NCBI GenBank assembly: GCA_004000155.1
Contig: RCSS01000400.1
Span: 1 to 17,646 of the forward strand
Direction of reading: 5' to 3'
Origin: Tubulinosema ratisbonensis
Taxonomy: Eukaryota; Microsporidia; Tubulinosematidae
DNA: 17,646 nucleotides
Below the pieces are notes generated by a model that was given only the letters and a program-made list of their open reading frames with translations, was not told the origin of the DNA and made no database searches. Positions 8,449 through 16,517 of the stretch are shown piece by piece; position 1 is the first letter of the stretch, and the number at the start of each line of letters is the position of its first letter. The position numbers and the translations under genes were made by a program.

Positions 8449-9450
8449 TTAATTTATTCTAATTTCATAATCTTCTGATTTAATCTCATGTTTAGCATAA
8501 GAAACAATCTTAGTCTCAGTTGATTGAACACTTTTAATTCTTAAATTAGTATTCTTAGAATTCTTATTGGTAAATTGAATTATAATATTAGAATTAACAT
8601 TTTCTTTTTGTAAAGTAGAAATCTTTAAAGTAATTTTTGCTCCTAATTCTTCTAAATTACGAATATCCCATTCTATAAAATCATTTACCTGTCTTGCTTT
8701 ACCAATTGATACATCAAAACTGACTGAGTAAGCTGAGAGAGGAAGTGGTATTTTTAATTTTACGTTTGTTAATTTGAGTTTGGGTAAAAGTTCATAACCA
8801 TCACTCAATTTTTTGATAAACAAAGGTGGGTTTACCTCATTTACCACATATTTGCACAGTTCACTTTTACCATCACTCATCCTAACATGAAAAAAATAAC
8901 AATGATCTTTCTGAAAAACATTTTGACCACCAAAAAATCTTATCCCTTCACAACACTCAAAAAAGATTTTCAGTTCGCATAATTTTCCAATAAAACTTTT
9001 ATAACTAATATTCCCAAACACACTACAACTATAAACATTCAAATCACAATCAACCACACACCTAAATTCCTCAACTACATCAATAAAAAATTCTTTTACC
9101 CTGAAAATGTTTTCTTTTATTTTTAATATGTTTGTGAATGGCAAAATTTTTGTGTCTTCTTTCAAATTTAATTTTATTTTTAAAGATTGTAACATTGAAA
9201 AGTATTTGAAATAATTGGTTTTTACCATTTTTTCGTCTAAGTTTTTTGGCAATTTTAATTGGTTAAAGAGATACAATTGGTCTGGGGTGTATTTTGAGAG
9301 TATTAATAGTATTTTTAGGTTGTTTATTTTTTTAGTGACCATTATTTTACCATTTTCTTGTTGTTCTATTGGGAATGTAATGTTTTTAGGTCTGGTTGTA
9401 CCAAGCAATAAAATGTTATTTTCTGTTAGAATGCTTATTTCTTCTATCAT
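8449..9450 (-). CDS. Clathrin-adaptor (AP) complex medium (mu) subunit
   Basis: 333 residues. The C-terminal two thirds form a mu-homology domain: VKEFFIDVVEEF at 118-129 (family pattern E.FLDVVE), NVYSCSVFGNISYKSFIGKLCELKI at about 138-162 (family: V.G.I..KS.LSG.PEL), SDGKSELCKYVV at 192-203 (family: PPDG.F.L..Y), IPLPLSAYSVSF at 234-245, and an ending with SEDYEIR, as in mu chains. Mu chains recruit cargo and bind the other AP subunits at Golgi, endosome or plasma membrane. The N-terminal longin part is only about 100 residues and poorly conserved, shorter than the usual roughly 140. I cannot say whether this is AP-1, AP-2 or AP-3. Delta-COP is a less likely alternative, since the DG...L..Y block favours AP mu. 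No clear CCC precedes the ATG. Confidence 0.8.
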   Translation of the reverse strand: MIEEISILTENNILLLGTTRPKNITFPIEQQENGKIMVTKKINNLKILLILSKYTPDQLYLFNQLKLPKNLDEKMVKTNYFKYFSMLQSLKIKLNLKEDTKILPFTNILKIKENIFRVKEFFIDVVEEFRCVVDCDLNVYSCSVFGNISYKSFIGKLCELKIFFECCEGIRFFGGQNVFQKDHCYFFHVRMSDGKSELCKYVVNEVNPPLFIKKLSDGYELLPKLKLTNVKLKIPLPLSAYSVSFDVSIGKARQVNDFIEWDIRNLEELGAKITLKISTLQKENVNSNIIIQFTNKNSKNTNLRIKSVQSTETKIVSYAKHEIKSEDYEIRIN

Positions 9451-9905
9451 GTTTGTTTATTTCTTTAGGTTATAAATCAAACTTTTGTTTCAGAAAAACA
9501 ATTCAATTATTTTTTAAATATTTTTTGTCACCAAAATTGGTGGTAAAAAAATATATTTTTTCTTAGTTTTTATTCTACTTTTTTAATAAAAAACATATTG
9601 TTTTGGACTGACAAGGGTTTTCTAAGAAAAGCTGAATATAAAAATAATAATTTTAAATAAACCCTGAATTATGAAAAAAGAGGTTACTTATAATTTAAAC
9701 AAGAATCATAAATGTTTTAATGACCACATCAATATTTATAAAATAAATATGTTATTTATTAAGAATGTTTGACTTACAAACTAATTACTATGTCACGGTT
9801 GGATTATTGCTTTGATAAAAGAAAAATTTATACTCAGAAAAATAAATTTAAAAAAATTTTTTTCTCTAAAAGAACTTATCTCAAAAAAGGAAATATTTCT
9901 TGAAT

Positions 9906-9950
9906 AAAAGGTATAGCAAAAGATCTTTGTATGGATTTCACATCCTTAGG
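9906..9950 (+). repeat. Dispersed repeat, copy 2
   Basis: Partner of 2510-2554 (39 of 45 positions identical, direct orientation). See that entry. Upstream similarity (ATATTT...AAAAGG) suggests the true repeat is longer but eroded. Confidence 0.7.
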
Positions 9951-10183
9951 CAACAAAATAATCAATTTTATATTTTAAAAAAATATTTCTTTTTTTTGTA
10001 AATCTATGCTAAAGTATTGTATATTTAAAAAGATTTTTTTATTTGTTGTCTTTTTTTCTTGGGTACGAGTAAATGTTTAAAAATAAACACTTATCAATGA
10101 TTTTATCTTATTTTTTTGCTGGTACATTTGTTGCTTTAAGCAATTAATTTTTATTTATTAAGATACTTTATTAATAAATAATG

Positions 10184-10204
10184 AAATAGTTTGATCAACT
10201 ATTT
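10184..10204. repeat. Short perfect inverted repeat
   Basis: Arms AAATAGTT and AACTATTT (8 bp) flank a TGATC spacer. It could form a small hairpin. No gene association is seen, and in A/T-rich DNA it may be chance. Confidence 0.35.
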
Positions 10205-10471
10205 TAAATCAAACATATTTATTTTTAAAATTTTATTAAATTAAAAAAATATTCTCTTTTTCTTTAAAAAGATTACTTTAAGACTTAGTAAATTTAAAAA
10301 ATTACAATTATTTTTTTATTAAAAAATCCTCGCTTAATCTTCTAGAACCATTTTCTGAACATAATTTTAACACCATTTGTTTAAACACTACATTTAATTA
10401 ATCAATTACTTTGTGAAAAAATATTTTTTTCAAAGAGAATACCATTCTTGATCCTTTTTAAAAAATATAAT

Positions 10472-11581
10472 TCACTCCATAAAATACTTTTTGAGTTTTT
10501 CTTCTTCCTCTTTCTGTCCGCTGACCAAAAAATTAACATACCTTTTTTGTATCTCTCCATTGACAATTAAAAACTTATCAAATTTATTTTCAGGTAGATC
10601 TTCAATATCCTTAATCATTTGTTGGATATTCTCTTCTTGCAGCTTGTCAAGCGCTCTTTCCTTATCAATCAACACTTCTTCTTTCTCATTTGAGAAATAT
10701 GTTTCTAGGATGGTAGACCTTGCTTTAAAAGCTTCATCCAAAATGTCTTTAAAAACCCAATCATCTCTTTTTAGACACGCAGTAAGAAATTTTAATATTT
10801 CATCTTTTTTGGATACCCGTGACATATGTTTGATCAATTCACTTAACTCTTCCAATGGTTTGAATATCTTTATCACATTCTTTTCTATAAAATCTGACTT
10901 ATCTTTCATCAATAATAGATTAGATATTTGTAGTAAGAGGTTCGGTGCAAACACCGATCCTCCTAAAGAAAGTTTNATTTTCAAATCAAACAACTCTTCA
11001 TCAGAAAAAACTCTTTTATCAGCAAAATTCTTGATAAATTCTTTTTCCTCTCTTTTTATGGCTGATACTAAATTATCACTTTCTACGATATTTTTTCTTA
11101 ACGATAAAACCATTTTGATAAATTTTTTGTCTAAGTTTTTTGAATCTGCTTTGTATTTTTGTAAATCAATTTTATCAACCAAAACTTCTTTTTCCATGTT
11201 GTAAAGTGTTTTTGCTATTTGTGAGGTATCGGCTTCTAAGTAACTGTTTCTGTACTCTAAAGGCATCTTTAATCCTTTATCTTTAACAACAATTTTAGGC
11301 CCAAAAGTACGAAATTCTCTTAAAGCGTCTTGCAAATTACCTTCATAATTAAGTAAATAGTTTTTCGCGGGGATGATTGTGTGCTCTATAAAGTATTTTG
11401 TTTGATCAACCGTTAGATTGTTTATTTCTATTAAAAATAATAAACTGTTCAGTGGTAAGAATGATTCGTAAAGAAGGGTTTGGATTGATTGATCTAATAA
11501 GTTGTTTAAATCTGATGAGGTTGAAGGAGTGTGGTATAAATTTATATGTTTGTTAAGAACTAAGATCACAAAATGAAACAT
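10472..11581 (-). CDS. Unrecognised helical protein
   Basis: 369 residues, long uninterrupted frame, no family recognised. Seen: a hydrophobic N-terminus (MFHFVILVL), then Leu-rich and mostly helical sequence; many charged residues from about 100 on; and a strongly acidic/basic C-terminal third (KEEVLIDKERALDKLQEENI, then KEEEEKLKK near the end) suited to a coiled coil. There are very few cysteines and no catalytic motif I can name. The N-terminus is too short and too weakly flanked to call a signal peptide or membrane anchor with confidence. It sits in the same orientation as the SCCPDH-like gene, 62 bp downstream of it. The antisense frame at 10491-11204 is a shadow. It could be a divergent member of a trafficking or tethering complex, but nothing seen proves that. 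Confidence 0.8.
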   Translation of the reverse strand: MFHFVILVLNKHINLYHTPSTSSDLNNLLDQSIQTLLYESFLPLNSLLFLIEINNLTVDQTKYFIEHTIIPAKNYLLNYEGNLQDALREFRTFGPKIVVKDKGLKMPLEYRNSYLEADTSQIAKTLYNMEKEVLVDKIDLQKYKADSKNLDKKFIKMVLSLRKNIVESDNLVSAIKREEKEFIKNFADKRVFSDEELFDLKXKLSLGGSVFAPNLLLQISNLLLMKDKSDFIEKNVIKIFKPLEELSELIKHMSRVSKKDEILKFLTACLKRDDWVFKDILDEAFKARSTILETYFSNEKEEVLIDKERALDKLQEENIQQMIKDIEDLPENKFDKFLIVNGEIQKRYVNFLVSGQKEEEEKLKKYFME

Positions 11582-11643
11582 AAAAACAAAAGAAATTTAT
11601 TTTTTAACTCAAAAAAAACAATCACTTTTTTTAAACAAATTGT

Positions 11644-12762
11644 TTATTCAATTAAAAATTTCAATCCATTACTTTTTAAAATTTCACACAATCCTTTTTC
11701 ATAAAAACATTCTCCGGGCGTAAGCACTCCTCCTTTAACATTTTCACTTTGTAAAAGTGAATTAGCACAACTTACAATACAAATAGCGGTGGTCTTATAT
11801 CCAGGATCAGGGCCATAAATAGTCAAAATTTTCTTTTCTCTTTCTGATTCTCCCCAAAATTTTAACTCAAAAGAAGCATTTTTTAGTGCTTGTTTACATG
11901 GCCTGTCTTTCTTGATTTTACCAAACGTAAAAAAAGAAGGGTATTTTAAAAGTAAATTGCAAGTAAATTCAAATTTAGAGAATAAAAGTAAAATCATAAA
12001 AAAGAACTTAAAAAGCTGTAAATTTAACCATGAGCCAACATCAAAATAGGCGTAGTAATCAGCCACAGACTTATTATTTTTTTTATTGGCACACTGCGTT
12101 CTTTTTACTACCGAAGGATCTGTCCCCATAAAAATTACATTGTAAGAATTGGTTTGTGGGTTATAAAAATACTTTTTTAGTTTCTTTCCTTCCTTTTTAT
12201 TCCTAAGTTTTCTTGTTTGATTTACATTTTTAATTCCACAAATCAAACTTTGATACGTGGTGTAATTTAAAATTGAGTTGTTTAATTTCATTACACTTTG
12301 TATTTTACAATTGGATTGTAAAACATTCTTTAAATATTCTACACCTAAGTCAGCAGGGACAGAATCAAAGCCACAACAATTGACAATACAAACATTTTTC
12401 TCAGAAGCGCTTTTTGAATAATTTTTAATTACATTTTCAATGAAAAAGGTTTCTCCTGTTATGTCTAAGTAATGAGTTTGTGTATTCAAACAAGCTTGAA
12501 TTATCTTTTCGCCAGAAAAGATGTATGGTCCTGCCATGTTTATAACTATCCTGGCTTGAGAAGTGAACTTTTCTGCGTTGTCAGGGTCATATTCCATTAT
12601 TTCTAAATTTTGTGCCTTGGGGATATCTTGTATGTTTTTTAAGATGTTGGCTTTATTTCTTCCTGCTAAAGCAAAATTTGAGTTATGAGCCAATAACTCT
12701 TCTATTACGTATCCTGCGGTAAACCCACTTGCACCGTAAACTATTATGTCATATTTTCTCAT
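11644..12762 (-). CDS. Saccharopine dehydrogenase-like oxidoreductase (SCCPDH family)
   Basis: 372 residues. The N-terminal Rossmann fold begins YDIIVYGASGFTAG at 4-17, whose GxxGxxG-type loop binds NAD(P). Then come NMAGPY at 75-80, HYLDITGE at 97-104 and CCGFDSVPADLG at 129-140. Near the C-terminus are GPDPGYKTTA and GGVLTPGECF. All are hallmarks of the SCCPDH/trans-acting enoyl reductase group rather than true lysine-pathway saccharopine dehydrogenase. The family substrate is not settled; animal members associate with lipid droplets. A hydrophobic stretch at about 247-265 may contact membrane. It is somewhat shorter than the roughly 430-residue animal protein. A CCC lies just upstream of the ATG. 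Confidence 0.87.
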   Translation of the reverse strand: MRKYDIIVYGASGFTAGYVIEELLAHNSNFALAGRNKANILKNIQDIPKAQNLEIMEYDPDNAEKFTSQARIVINMAGPYIFSGEKIIQACLNTQTHYLDITGETFFIENVIKNYSKSASEKNVCIVNCCGFDSVPADLGVEYLKNVLQSNCKIQSVMKLNNSILNYTTYQSLICGIKNVNQTRKLRNKKEGKKLKKYFYNPQTNSYNVIFMGTDPSVVKRTQCANKKNNKSVADYYAYFDVGSWLNLQLFKFFFMILLLFSKFEFTCNLLLKYPSFFTFGKIKKDRPCKQALKNASFELKFWGESEREKKILTIYGPDPGYKTTAICIVSCANSLLQSENVKGGVLTPGECFYEKGLCEILKSNGLKFLIE

Positions 12763-12765
12763 TAA

Positions 12766-12768
12766 GGG
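12766..12768 (-). promoter_or_regulatory. CCC start-region signal of the SCCPDH-like gene
   Basis: On the minus strand the sequence reads GAACCCTTA-ATG, with CCC three bases before the start codon, like the other CCC-preceded genes here. Confidence 0.5.
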
Positions 12769-12940
12769 TTCTGTTTTTTTATGATTTATTAAATTTATTG
12801 ATTTTTAAGGATTTAATAGGAAATATAAATTTTATGATTTAATTAATTTCTTTATTTAATTTATAAAAATAAATAAAAAAGAAAATTTTATTTGTTTTAA
12901 ATTACAAACAAAAATAAAANTNTTTTTTTACACATTTTAT

Positions 12941-13318
12941 TTAATTTAATAATTGTAACACATGTTTTCTTACAAATTCATTATCATTCCCTTCAACAAA
13001 TTCTAATAAACTGTCAGTGTAAAAATTAATAATCTCATCAGTCATATCCAAGCAATTATCTTCTGGCTTAGGCACCTCACTAAAGATTCTCTCTACAAAA
13101 TTGATCATCTTAAAACTCTCGTAGTACTCCAAGTTGTCATCAGAGGTATTTAAGATTATGTTTTTAAAAAAATCTATCAAATGNTTCTTAAATNCTACCA
13201 AAGAAGAGAAAGAAGGTATTTTTTTTATGAGAGTGGTTAAGTTTTGTGGTGAATTAGGGTTATTAAACAGTTTAAAAGTGTCTTCTTGTATTAAAAGTTC
13301 TATTATTTTATATTGCAT
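12941..13318 (-). CDS. Small unrecognised protein
   Basis: 125 residues, no family recognised. The sequence looks helical throughout, with hydrophobic residues at helical spacing (FVRKHVLQLL at the end, INFVERIF in the middle). It has no signal peptide, membrane segment or cysteine motif. Two N bases give unknown residues near position 42-45. Reasons to think it real: an uninterrupted frame of normal amino-acid composition in A/T-rich DNA, a CCTC directly before the ATG resembling the CCC signal, and its own space between two other genes. It may be the short remnant of a larger helical-repeat protein. Just upstream lies the AT minisatellite, so its promoter is compressed or unusual. Confidence 0.6.
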   Translation of the reverse strand: MQYKIIELLIQEDTFKLFNNPNSPQNLTTLIKKIPSFSSLVXFKXHLIDFFKNIILNTSDDNLEYYESFKMINFVERIFSEVPKPEDNCLDMTDEIINFYTDSLLEFVEGNDNEFVRKHVLQLLN

Positions 13319-13323
13319 GAGGA

Positions 13324-13437
13324 TAAAAATATTAAAATATAAAAAAAATATTAAAATATTGAAAAATATTAAAATATTTAAAAAAATATTAAAATATAAA
13401 AAAATATATTAAAATATAAAAAAATATAAAAAATAGT
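13324..13437. repeat. AT minisatellite, about five 18-20 bp units
   Basis: The word ATTAAAATAT recurs at 13331, 13350, 13368, 13388 and 13408 (spacings 19, 18, 20, 20), separated by A runs. It abuts the start of the small minus-strand gene. The rest of the 13319-13702 spacer (13438-13698) shows nothing further; the 63-codon frame at 13436 is not supported. Confidence 0.75.
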
Positions 13438-13698
13438 GAAATATTGGAAAAATATTAAGATAAAAATAATTTTTTATGAAACAACCAATTCCTTAAAACT
13501 AAAACCTTTTAAAATTATTTTTTTAAAGATTTTTATGTCAAAACAACCTTTTTGCCACAGTTTATGTCAAAATTTATATTTTATCGAATACCCCCTTTAC
13601 ATAAAAAAAATAATTCATCGAAATTGACAATCAAAAATTACATTGGTCAAAATTAAGGGGAAAAGGAGAGTTAAAGGATAAAAGAACCACTTTTCTAA

Positions 13699-13701
13699 CC
13701 C
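13699..13701 (+). promoter_or_regulatory. CCC start-region signal of the 886-residue orphan
   Basis: The sequence is CTAACCCT-ATG, with CCC one base before the start codon. This supports the ATG at 13703 as the true start. Confidence 0.55.
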
Positions 13702-13702
13702 T

Positions 13703-16363
13703 ATGCCTGACTCTAACAAAAATAACAATGAGAAAGAGTTGTATTTAGCATTCTNTCCTAAATGTAAAGCAAACTTTGGTGATTTTCAGAATAAAAAATG
13801 TTTGTGTAATAATCAAAACAAGGAAAGTTTTAGTAAAAATATGACCACAATAAAAAGTGATTTAAGTCAACAAAAAAGCAAAGTAAGTCAACAAAAAAGC
13901 AGTGTTAATTTGAAAAGTAATCAAACAAAGAAAAGTAGCAGCACTTCTAAACACTTCTTGGACAAAGATGACTATGAAAAAAAGGGTATTTCAGATAAAA
14001 ATCAAGAAAGTACTTTAAATTTAGAAACAAAGGATCTTGAAAAATCTGTTAATGACTCAAAACAGAAAGATAAAAGTGTCATTTCAATTTGTACACATAA
14101 AAGTTTTGTATCTGAAAGTGGTGGATCTATTTTTAAAGTGTCTAACATTGATACCACTGGCGATATCTGTTTATCAAAATCTACCGAAGTTGAGTCAACT
14201 TACAAAGAGTTTAAAGATGAATCGTTTAAGAAAAATTTGAAGAAGGTGATTGATTTACCCCAAGAAAAGAAAGTAAAGCCAGAAATCATAAATGAGATTG
14301 GAGATAAAATTTGTGATTTGATAGAACATAAAGACAAAAACAACACGAAGGTTTATGACGTGTTTATTTTAGATAAAGATGGTAATGTGGGAAGTTATGA
14401 GCTTAGCAGAGTAGAAGAGAACACCTTTTCAGATAAAGTATTAGAAGAATTAGGTTATCAAAAGGATGACAAGAACCTCTCAAAAAACGTATTCAAGGCT
14501 GACAATGTTGATGTTGTATTTGGTGACCCAGTAAAAAATCCAGGAAAAGTTGTTTGGAAATTCAAGTCACANGATGGTAAAGAAGAAAGTTTTGATTTTG
14601 ATCAGCTTGAAAGAGAAAAAAGGAAAGAAATGCTTATAAACATTGCCAAAGAAGCAGAACAAAACCCAGAAGAGATGTTCTGTTTGTGTAAAAGTGTTGA
14701 GATTATGCCAATTAAGATACCTAATTTTGGTGTAAATTTGTGTGCGTGTTGTAAAAATAAAGCTTCTAACGAAGTATCCAATTATAAAAACCAGAAATGT
14801 TTGTTGTGTGAAAGTGGTACCCCTGAATATGAAAACATGCCTAAAAAAGACATGCCGATCAGTTTACAATGCAATGACGAAAAGTATTGTAAAAATTCTC
14901 AATGCACTCCTCCACAAAAAGANGTAAAAGAAATTAAAGATGGTGTTTGTTATGGCTGTAATAGAATTTCTATAAAAAAAGGAATGTTAAAAGATAAAAA
15001 AGATTTGTTTCCTTGTTCTTATTGCCTAAAAATAAGTAAAAATGATGATTTTGTTTGTTGTTTGACAGCAGAAGAAAAGAAACAAAAAAAACTTATTTGT
15101 GGAGATGTAACAAAGATTTCTGAGAAAAAGTTTACTTCTATTGCTAGTTCATCCGATTCATCCAGGGTAATGCCATTAGAAGTATCTATCAAAAAAGAGA
15201 AAGAGACACAAAGAAGTATAAAATTGCCCTCTCAGTCATCAATCTTGTCTACTCAAAAAGTAAAAGATGAATCTGCTAAGAGTAAAAACGAATTAGAAAT
15301 TATAATGCTTTCTAGAGACAGTAAAGAAAAAGAAGAAGAAAAGAAAGGTACTAAATCAACCGACAGGTCAAAAATAACTATTACTTTTGATGATGTGCCA
15401 GTGAAAGAGAAATCAAGTGACAGTACTTCTGAAGGGACATCTTCTAAAGTTAGTTTTTTGGCTGATGAAAATTTGCTTGGTGAAAGTAACAAACCAGAAA
15501 ACAGAGTGGAAAATGAACAAGAAGGTAAGAAGAGTGAGTTATCTAAGAAAGGAACTGAAGTAAGTTTGAAGAATGAAGATTTAACAGTAAAATCTATGAA
15601 AGAAGAATCGAAGTCACAGAAAGAAACTGTTTCCAAGGAAAGCAAAGAACAATCGAGTGTTAGTAAAAAAGAAGAAAAGTCTATTGCTAATGCTGAGGAA
15701 AGTAAAGTTTCTTCTACCAAGCCAGAAATTAGCAATCTTTCTTNNNCNAANGCNGAGGAAAGTAAAGTTTCTTCCACCAAACCTGAGGAAAGTAAAGTTA
15801 CTTCTTCTACTAAAGCAGAGGAAAGTAAAACTTCTACAATAACTGAGCCAAAAGAATCAACCATGGAAGAAGTCAAAATAAAAACAGACGAGAAACTTTC
15901 TCCTAAAGAAAAAATAGAAACAGTTTTGAGCACAACAGAAATCAAAGAAATAGAAAATGCGCCAACAAAAATATCAGAAACAGTCACAGTTACAAAAGAA
16001 TCCACCAAAACAGAAGCACAAAAATCATCTCAGAGTCTTCTCTCGAAAGCAATTGAGACATTCAAATCTTCTTTAAAATCAGAAGATAAATCAATCAAAA
16101 ATGAGCCAATTTCAATTATTTCTCAAGTTGGGTCTAAAAAAGAAAAAATACAGCAAAGTAAATCAAAGGCAGACGTGGAAATAATAGAAACTACTTTGTG
16201 TGAAGATGAATTCCCAATTCCTAAAGAGCCAATTTTTATAACAAATTATAAGGGAAGTAAAATATTATTGAATCCACAAGGCAGAGTGGCTAGGTTAATT
16301 AAGTACTTTGAGGAATTAGAAGCAAGAAAGAAAAAGGAAAAGGAATCTTTCAATAAGAAATAA
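13703..16363 (+). CDS. Large orphan protein with cysteine-rich core and Lys/Ser/Glu-rich arms
   Basis: 886 residues, unrecognised. Layout: a Lys/Ser/Asn-rich N-terminal arm (1-175) with an early cysteine group (C21, C33, C35); a probable folded part at about 176-320 (VYDVFILDKDGNVGSYEL, then VVFGDPVKNPGKVVWKF); a cysteine-rich core at 327-466 with CLC, CACC, four CxxC-type pairs and CC; a long Ser/Lys/Glu-rich, probably disordered arm (about 480-835) with a 10-11 residue repeat; and a short ordered-looking tail (PIFITNYKGSKILLNPQGRVARLIKYF) before a basic end. C416/C419 with C438/C441 (CYGC...CSYC, 18 residues between pairs) would fit a zinc ribbon. There is no signal peptide or membrane segment, so a cytoplasmic or nuclear scaffold, or an internal spore protein, is possible; this is inference. 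Four Ns interrupt the repeat. The start is backed by a CCC one base upstream. Confidence 0.85.
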   Translation: MPDSNKNNNEKELYLAFXPKCKANFGDFQNKKCLCNNQNKESFSKNMTTIKSDLSQQKSKVSQQKSSVNLKSNQTKKSSSTSKHFLDKDDYEKKGISDKNQESTLNLETKDLEKSVNDSKQKDKSVISICTHKSFVSESGGSIFKVSNIDTTGDICLSKSTEVESTYKEFKDESFKKNLKKVIDLPQEKKVKPEIINEIGDKICDLIEHKDKNNTKVYDVFILDKDGNVGSYELSRVEENTFSDKVLEELGYQKDDKNLSKNVFKADNVDVVFGDPVKNPGKVVWKFKSXDGKEESFDFDQLEREKRKEMLINIAKEAEQNPEEMFCLCKSVEIMPIKIPNFGVNLCACCKNKASNEVSNYKNQKCLLCESGTPEYENMPKKDMPISLQCNDEKYCKNSQCTPPQKXVKEIKDGVCYGCNRISIKKGMLKDKKDLFPCSYCLKISKNDDFVCCLTAEEKKQKKLICGDVTKISEKKFTSIASSSDSSRVMPLEVSIKKEKETQRSIKLPSQSSILSTQKVKDESAKSKNELEIIMLSRDSKEKEEEKKGTKSTDRSKITITFDDVPVKEKSSDSTSEGTSSKVSFLADENLLGESNKPENRVENEQEGKKSELSKKGTEVSLKNEDLTVKSMKEESKSQKETVSKESKEQSSVSKKEEKSIANAEESKVSSTKPEISNLSXXXXEESKVSSTKPEESKVTSSTKAEESKTSTITEPKESTMEEVKIKTDEKLSPKEKIETVLSTTEIKEIENAPTKISETVTVTKESTKTEAQKSSQSLLSKAIETFKSSLKSEDKSIKNEPISIISQVGSKKEKIQQSKSKADVEIIETTLCEDEFPIPKEPIFITNYKGSKILLNPQGRVARLIKYFEELEARKKKEKESFNKK
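15695..15856 (+). repeat. In-frame 30/33-bp tandem repeat (EESKVSSTKP-like)
   Basis: GAGGAAAGTAAA recurs at 15695, 15755, 15785 and 15818 (spacings 60, 30, 33), encoding about five 10-11 residue units: EESKVSSTKP, a diverged EISNLS unit, EESKVSSTKP, EESKVTSSTKA, EESKTSTITEP. Ambiguous bases at 15744-15755 fall exactly inside the array. This suggests copy-number or sequence disagreement among reads or alleles. Confidence 0.85.
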
Positions 16364-16421
16364 GTTTGATTAAAGGTTATACAGGTTTAGAAAATATGAT
16401 TTATCACTTTTAATTTTTATT

Positions 16422-16442
16422 TTAATTCTTAATTCTTAATTC
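16422..16442. repeat. TTAATTC heptamer, three units
   Basis: Three perfect 7-bp units lie in the 154-bp spacer between the orphan gene and the transposon. This is simple sequence, possibly near the element's end. Confidence 0.7.
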
Positions 16443-16517
16443 TTAATTTTTATTTTAATGTTAATTTTTATTATTATTTAATATTATCTAATATTTTTTA
16501 TATTTTTAATTTTATTT

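Larger units (their letters stand above)
9451..10471. other. Gene-free AT-rich tract with dispersed repeat
   Basis: No intact gene or RNA is recognised in 1 kb. It holds the second copy of the dispersed repeat and a short inverted repeat at 10184-10204. The plus-strand frame through about 9769-9978 is open with a single stop and encodes the repeat's KDLC.DF.SLG, so this may be remains of a mobile-element gene. Confidence 0.5.

Noticed and set aside
10491..11204. 237-codon plus-strand frame opposite the 369-residue gene
   Set aside because: Ser/Leu/Phe-rich antisense shadow of a Lys/Glu-rich coding region; the sense frame is longer and better composed.
13134..13412. 92-codon plus-strand frame overlapping the small minus-strand gene
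   Set aside because: Its end is translated minisatellite (KYKKNIKILKN), and its start is antisense to a better frame.
13324..13437. CRISPR-like array
   Set aside because: Units are contiguous A/T minisatellite without unique spacers, and the context is eukaryotic.
13436..13627. 63-codon plus-strand frame after the minisatellite
   Set aside because: Starts within simple A/T sequence, Lys/Ile/Phe-rich, no start signal or family.
15253..16008. 251-codon minus-strand frame opposite the orphan gene
   Set aside because: Its Ser/Leu/Val-rich product is the expected mirror of Lys/Ser/Glu codons in the repeat-rich arm; no independent support.
808..16363. Spliceosomal introns in the conserved genes
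   Set aside because: All recognised proteins read through in one frame, with no need for an intron to restore a motif.
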